From positions 1-8,371 of the forward strand of contig JAITHX010000117.1 of the NCBI GenBank assembly GCA_031279735.1: a stretch of 8,371 nt of DNA, read 5' to 3'. The notes under the pieces were generated by a model. That model had not been told where the DNA came from. It worked only from the letters and a program-made list of their open reading frames with translations, and searched no databases. Each line of letters begins with the position of its first letter. The first letter of the stretch is position 1. Position numbers and translations under genes: made by a program. This stretch comes from Prevotellaceae bacterium (GTDB taxonomy: Bacteria > Bacteroidota > Bacteroidia > Bacteroidales > UBA932). Of this stretch, positions 6,672 to 8,371 are shown piece after piece.

Positions 6672-6730
6672 CTCCACCCGTCCGACAGGCATTAACAATT
6701 AACAATTAACAATTAACAATTAACAATTAA
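6672..6730 (-). repeat. Heptamer-core repeat module, minus orientation, at the lipoprotein gene 3' end
   Basis: On the minus strand, five TTAATTG heptamers start at 6730, overlapping the TAA stop (6727-6729), and lead into the core GCCTGTCGGACGGGTGGAG (6690-6672). It is a perfect copy of module 1 in opposite orientation with one additional heptamer. Confidence 0.92.
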
Positions 6731-7974
6731 TTTTCCGCGAGGGTATAAACGCGCTCGTAATAAAACTGACGGGTTGCGTCGTCCGATACTTCTCGCGTTC
6801 CGCCCAGTTCCTCGAAGCTCGAAGCCTCGAACTGCCGGTCGATTTTGTAGCTGATTTTCCGTGTCCAGTTGTTTTGTTTGTCGAACGAATAGACGTAAAT
6901 GTCGCCCGTTCCCTTGAACGATCGCAATATTTCTGTCGGGAGGGGTTTTTCGCTTTCTTTCCCTTCGCCTTCGATTTCGGTTTCGGACTTCTCCGGTTCA
7001 TTCTCCGGTTCATTCTCCTTTTTGCTGTCGGATTCGTTTTCCTGTTCGTTCTCCGAATCGTTCTCCGCCGAATCGTTTGCGGCGGCGGGTGCGGCGACGG
7101 GAGGCGGAGGCGAATTGACATAAGTCATGCGGGCAAGCAAATGACCGGCTTTGTCGTAGGCGTAAAACGTTTTTTCGATTTTTTCGTCCATGACGTCATA
7201 CGAGACTTTCGCCGTGTAGTTTTCGCCCTCGTAGTCCTCATAGCTTGTTTTCTTGTCGAACGTCGCGTCCGCGCCTTTGAACGAGGCGAGTTCTATCAGT
7301 TTGTTTTCGTTGTTGTAAGTGTAGTATTCCTTAGCGGCGAGCGAGCCGCTGCCCCAGTATTTGGCGCGCTCCATCAGGAGTTCGTTTTCGTATTTGCTCA
7401 CGAATTTTGCCGAAAGTTTGCCGGAGCTGTCGAAGATGTCCTCGTCGGTTTCGTTCTGTTCGGCGTTGTAGGAGTATTCGACTTTGGACTTGAGCTTTCC
7501 GGCATTGTCGAAGACTTCCCGGCGAACAATCCGCCGTCGGCTGTCGTAGGAGCTGACGATTTTCTCCGAGAGTGTTGCGCCCTTGTATATTTCTTCCGAC
7601 GCAACGAGACCGTCGGCGCCGTAGGCGAGTTTGCGCATGTTCGCCACCTTGTCGTTCGCGTCGTAATGAACTTCTTCCGTCAGGAAACCCTTCTCGTTGA
7701 AAACTTTCAGATAGTCGCTGACGGGCAGATTCTGCCGCCGTCCCTTTTCGAGGCGTCCGAATTTCTCCAAACACCAATAGACTCTTTGTCTGACCGACGT
7801 CACTCTTCCCGCGATAAGTTCCCTGTCGAGATCGGTTTTGACTTTCACCGGTTTTTTCACCGGTTCTTCGGGGATAACGCTTTCTTTCGGTCTGTTGCCG
7901 CCGCCGCCGCCGCACGAGGCGAAGAGTATTGCGGCGGCAATCACTGATAATGTCAACGAAAAATACTTTTTCAT
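6727..7974 (-). CDS. Putative lipoprotein with YD-like repeats and acidic linker
   Basis: A 415-residue protein of unknown function. The N-terminus is a lipoprotein signal: MKKYFSLTLS, a hydrophobic stretch, then FASC with C21 as the lipidated cysteine, followed by five glycines. Residues about 87-285 form degenerate repeats of roughly 20-25 residues built on patterns such as 'YDxxGxL' and 'YxY' (for example FDNAGKLKSKVEYSY and YDKAGHLLARMTY). This resembles the YD/MORN-like beta-repeats of Bacteroidota surface or periplasmic proteins. A proline stretch and a low-complexity Glu/Asn/Ser linker (about 288-345, with NEPENEPE) interrupt the repeats. Residues 350-415 resume with FDKQNNWTRKISY. I chose the ATG at 7974 over a TTG at 8001 because the signal peptide starts there. 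No acidic export signal follows the cysteine, so a periplasmic location is as likely as the surface. Confidence 0.8.
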   Translation of the reverse strand: MKKYFSLTLSVIAAAILFASCGGGGGNRPKESVIPEEPVKKPVKVKTDLDRELIAGRVTSVRQRVYWCLEKFGRLEKGRRQNLPVSDYLKVFNEKGFLTEEVHYDANDKVANMRKLAYGADGLVASEEIYKGATLSEKIVSSYDSRRRIVRREVFDNAGKLKSKVEYSYNAEQNETDEDIFDSSGKLSAKFVSKYENELLMERAKYWGSGSLAAKEYYTYNNENKLIELASFKGADATFDKKTSYEDYEGENYTAKVSYDVMDEKIEKTFYAYDKAGHLLARMTYVNSPPPPVAAPAAANDSAENDSENEQENESDSKKENEPENEPEKSETEIEGEGKESEKPLPTEILRSFKGTGDIYVYSFDKQNNWTRKISYKIDRQFEASSFEELGGTREVSDDATRQFYYERVYTLAEN

Positions 7975-7998
7975 GTCCGCAAATTTTAAATAACGCCG

Positions 7999-8029
7999 CA
8001 AAATTAAGGAAAAAAAGCGGCTAAAGAAA
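7999..8029 (-). promoter_or_regulatory. Promoter of the lipoprotein gene
   Basis: On the minus strand, TTTC (8026-8029), a 19-bp spacer and TAATTTTG (7999-8006) match TTTG-N19-TAnnTTTG with one mismatch in the -33 element. Transcription would start near 7992, giving a leader of about 18 nt. The -33 element overlaps the first bases of the adjacent heptamer array. Confidence 0.65.
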
Positions 8030-8111
8030 TTAAGAATTAAAAATTAAAAATTAAGAATTGCCTGTCGGGAATTAAGAATTAAGAATTAAGAATTAAGAAT
8101 TGCCTTCGGGC
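8028..8111 (+). repeat. Heptamer-core repeat modules upstream of the lipoprotein gene
   Basis: AATTAAG, AATTAAA, AATTAAA, AATTAAG and AATT (8028-8059) lead into a short core GCCTGTCGGG (8060-8069). Four AATTAAG units and AATT (8070-8101) then lead into GCCTTCGGGC (8102-8111). The cores here are truncated compared with the 19-bp version elsewhere. GCCTTCGGGC can fold as a three-pair stem capped by a UUCG tetraloop. Confidence 0.88.
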
Positions 8112-8371
8112 ATGAAGCCGGATACGGATCGAAACTATCCCTGCGTCCGAATGGAAATTCTTATTATTTCCGTCGCGTTAAAATCGTGAGTTGAAAATAG
8201 AAAACGCGGCACGGAGACGCGGCATGCCACGTCTCTACAAACTTGACAACATTGGGATGTAGGGGCGCGATTTTTAGCGCCCATAAGTCACGATTTATTA
8301 GGGATTTAATTGCGCGATAAAACGCGCCCCGACAACTCGCAAATTTAAAACGACAGAAATATAATTGATGT
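8112..8371. other. Noncoding right end of the window
   Basis: I see no supportable gene in this stretch. It holds a short unassigned segment (8112-8165), the palindromic element at 8166-8360 and a few bases of flank. No tRNA, rRNA or known riboswitch pattern is recognisable. Confidence 0.6.
8166..8360. mobile_element. Possible MITE-like palindromic element (about 195 bp)
   Basis: The ends are imperfect inverted repeats: 8166-8193 and the reverse complement of 8333-8360 agree at 22 of 28 positions, including ATTTC, GTCG and GAGTTG blocks. Inside are several further dyads. GAGACGCGGC/GCCACGTCTC (8214-8223 and 8226-8235) has one mismatch and encloses GCATGC. GGGCGC/GCGCCC (8263-8268 and 8277-8282) is perfect. 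A 22-bp pair (8259-8280 and 8312-8333) matches at 18 of 22, and a perfect 9-bp pair lies at 8181-8189 and 8288-8296. There is no transposase and no obvious target-site duplication. It could instead be a composite of palindromic intergenic repeats, so the boundaries are tentative. Confidence 0.45.

Larger units (their letters stand above)
6487..6723. repeat. Perfect 52-bp inverted repeat between convergent genes
   Basis: The left arm 6487-6538 and right arm 6672-6723 are perfect reverse complements over 52 bp, with a 133-nt interior. Each arm consists of four heptamers, the TTAAT partial and the 19-bp core. The right arm side carries one more heptamer (6724-6730), which contains the TAA stop of the lipoprotein gene. 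Transcripts entering from either side could fold into a long stem. There is no T-run after the stem of the kind expected in an intrinsic terminator. Confidence 0.92.

Noticed and set aside
6479..6726. Intrinsic (rho-independent) terminator
   Set aside because: The inverted repeat has long arms and a 133-nt interior and lacks a following T-run in either direction.
6874..7947. A 357-codon plus-strand open frame opposite the lipoprotein gene
   Set aside because: Its Phe/Val-rich, Arg-rich composition mirrors the acidic lipoprotein codons, and no domain is visible.
7975..8001. TTG start adding nine residues to the lipoprotein
   Set aside because: The extension would precede a standard MKK lipoprotein signal and would begin inside the predicted -7 box.

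Overview
The window looks like a chromosomal segment from a member of the Bacteroidota, probably Bacteroidales-like. The evidence is the promoters: upstream of clpC, lpdA and the lipoprotein gene there is a TAnnTTTG -7 box (TAACTTTG twice, TAATTTTG once), the signature of this phylum's primary sigma factor. Shine-Dalgarno sequences are weak or absent, and the RadC and ClpC sequences fit the phylum. Nothing points to a phage, plasmid or insertion sequence with its own transposase.

Layout. Positions 1-182 are a noncoding repeat cluster just beyond the end of radC. Positions 4465 down to 183 on the minus strand hold a compact three-gene operon: clpC (Clp/Hsp100 unfoldase), then a polytopic membrane protein of the lysylphosphatidylglycerol-synthase-TM/flippase-like family (16-nt gap), then radC (4-nt gap). 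Positions 4466-4689 are a divergent promoter region. Its two -7 boxes carry the identical decamer TAACTTTGCA, one on each strand. Positions 4690-6057 (plus) encode a complete dihydrolipoamide dehydrogenase. It is followed after 52 nt by a small two-helix membrane protein of unknown function (6110-6478). Positions 6479-6726 are a repeat-filled gap between convergent genes. Positions 6727-7974 (minus) encode a lipoprotein of unknown function with YD-like repeats and a long acidic linker. Positions 7975-8371 are noncoding and contain that gene's promoter, another repeat module and a nested palindromic, MITE-like element.

The protein-coding genes are ordinary housekeeping or conserved types. The unusual part is the intergenic DNA. 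Three separate gaps carry the same composite repeat: arrays of a 7-bp unit (AATTNNN) joined to a GC-rich core close to GCCTGNCGGACGSGKGGAG. The last three bases of the heptamer differ between arrays (AATTATG, AATTAAG, AATTGTT) but are mostly uniform within one. At the ends of radC and of the lipoprotein gene, the stop codon is part of the heptamer series. In the convergent gap the modules form a perfect 52-bp inverted repeat. I do not recognise a named family for this repeat and its function is unknown.

Smaller local duplications occur at both ends of lpdA: a 15-bp duplication at its start codon and an 11-bp repeat running through its stop codon.
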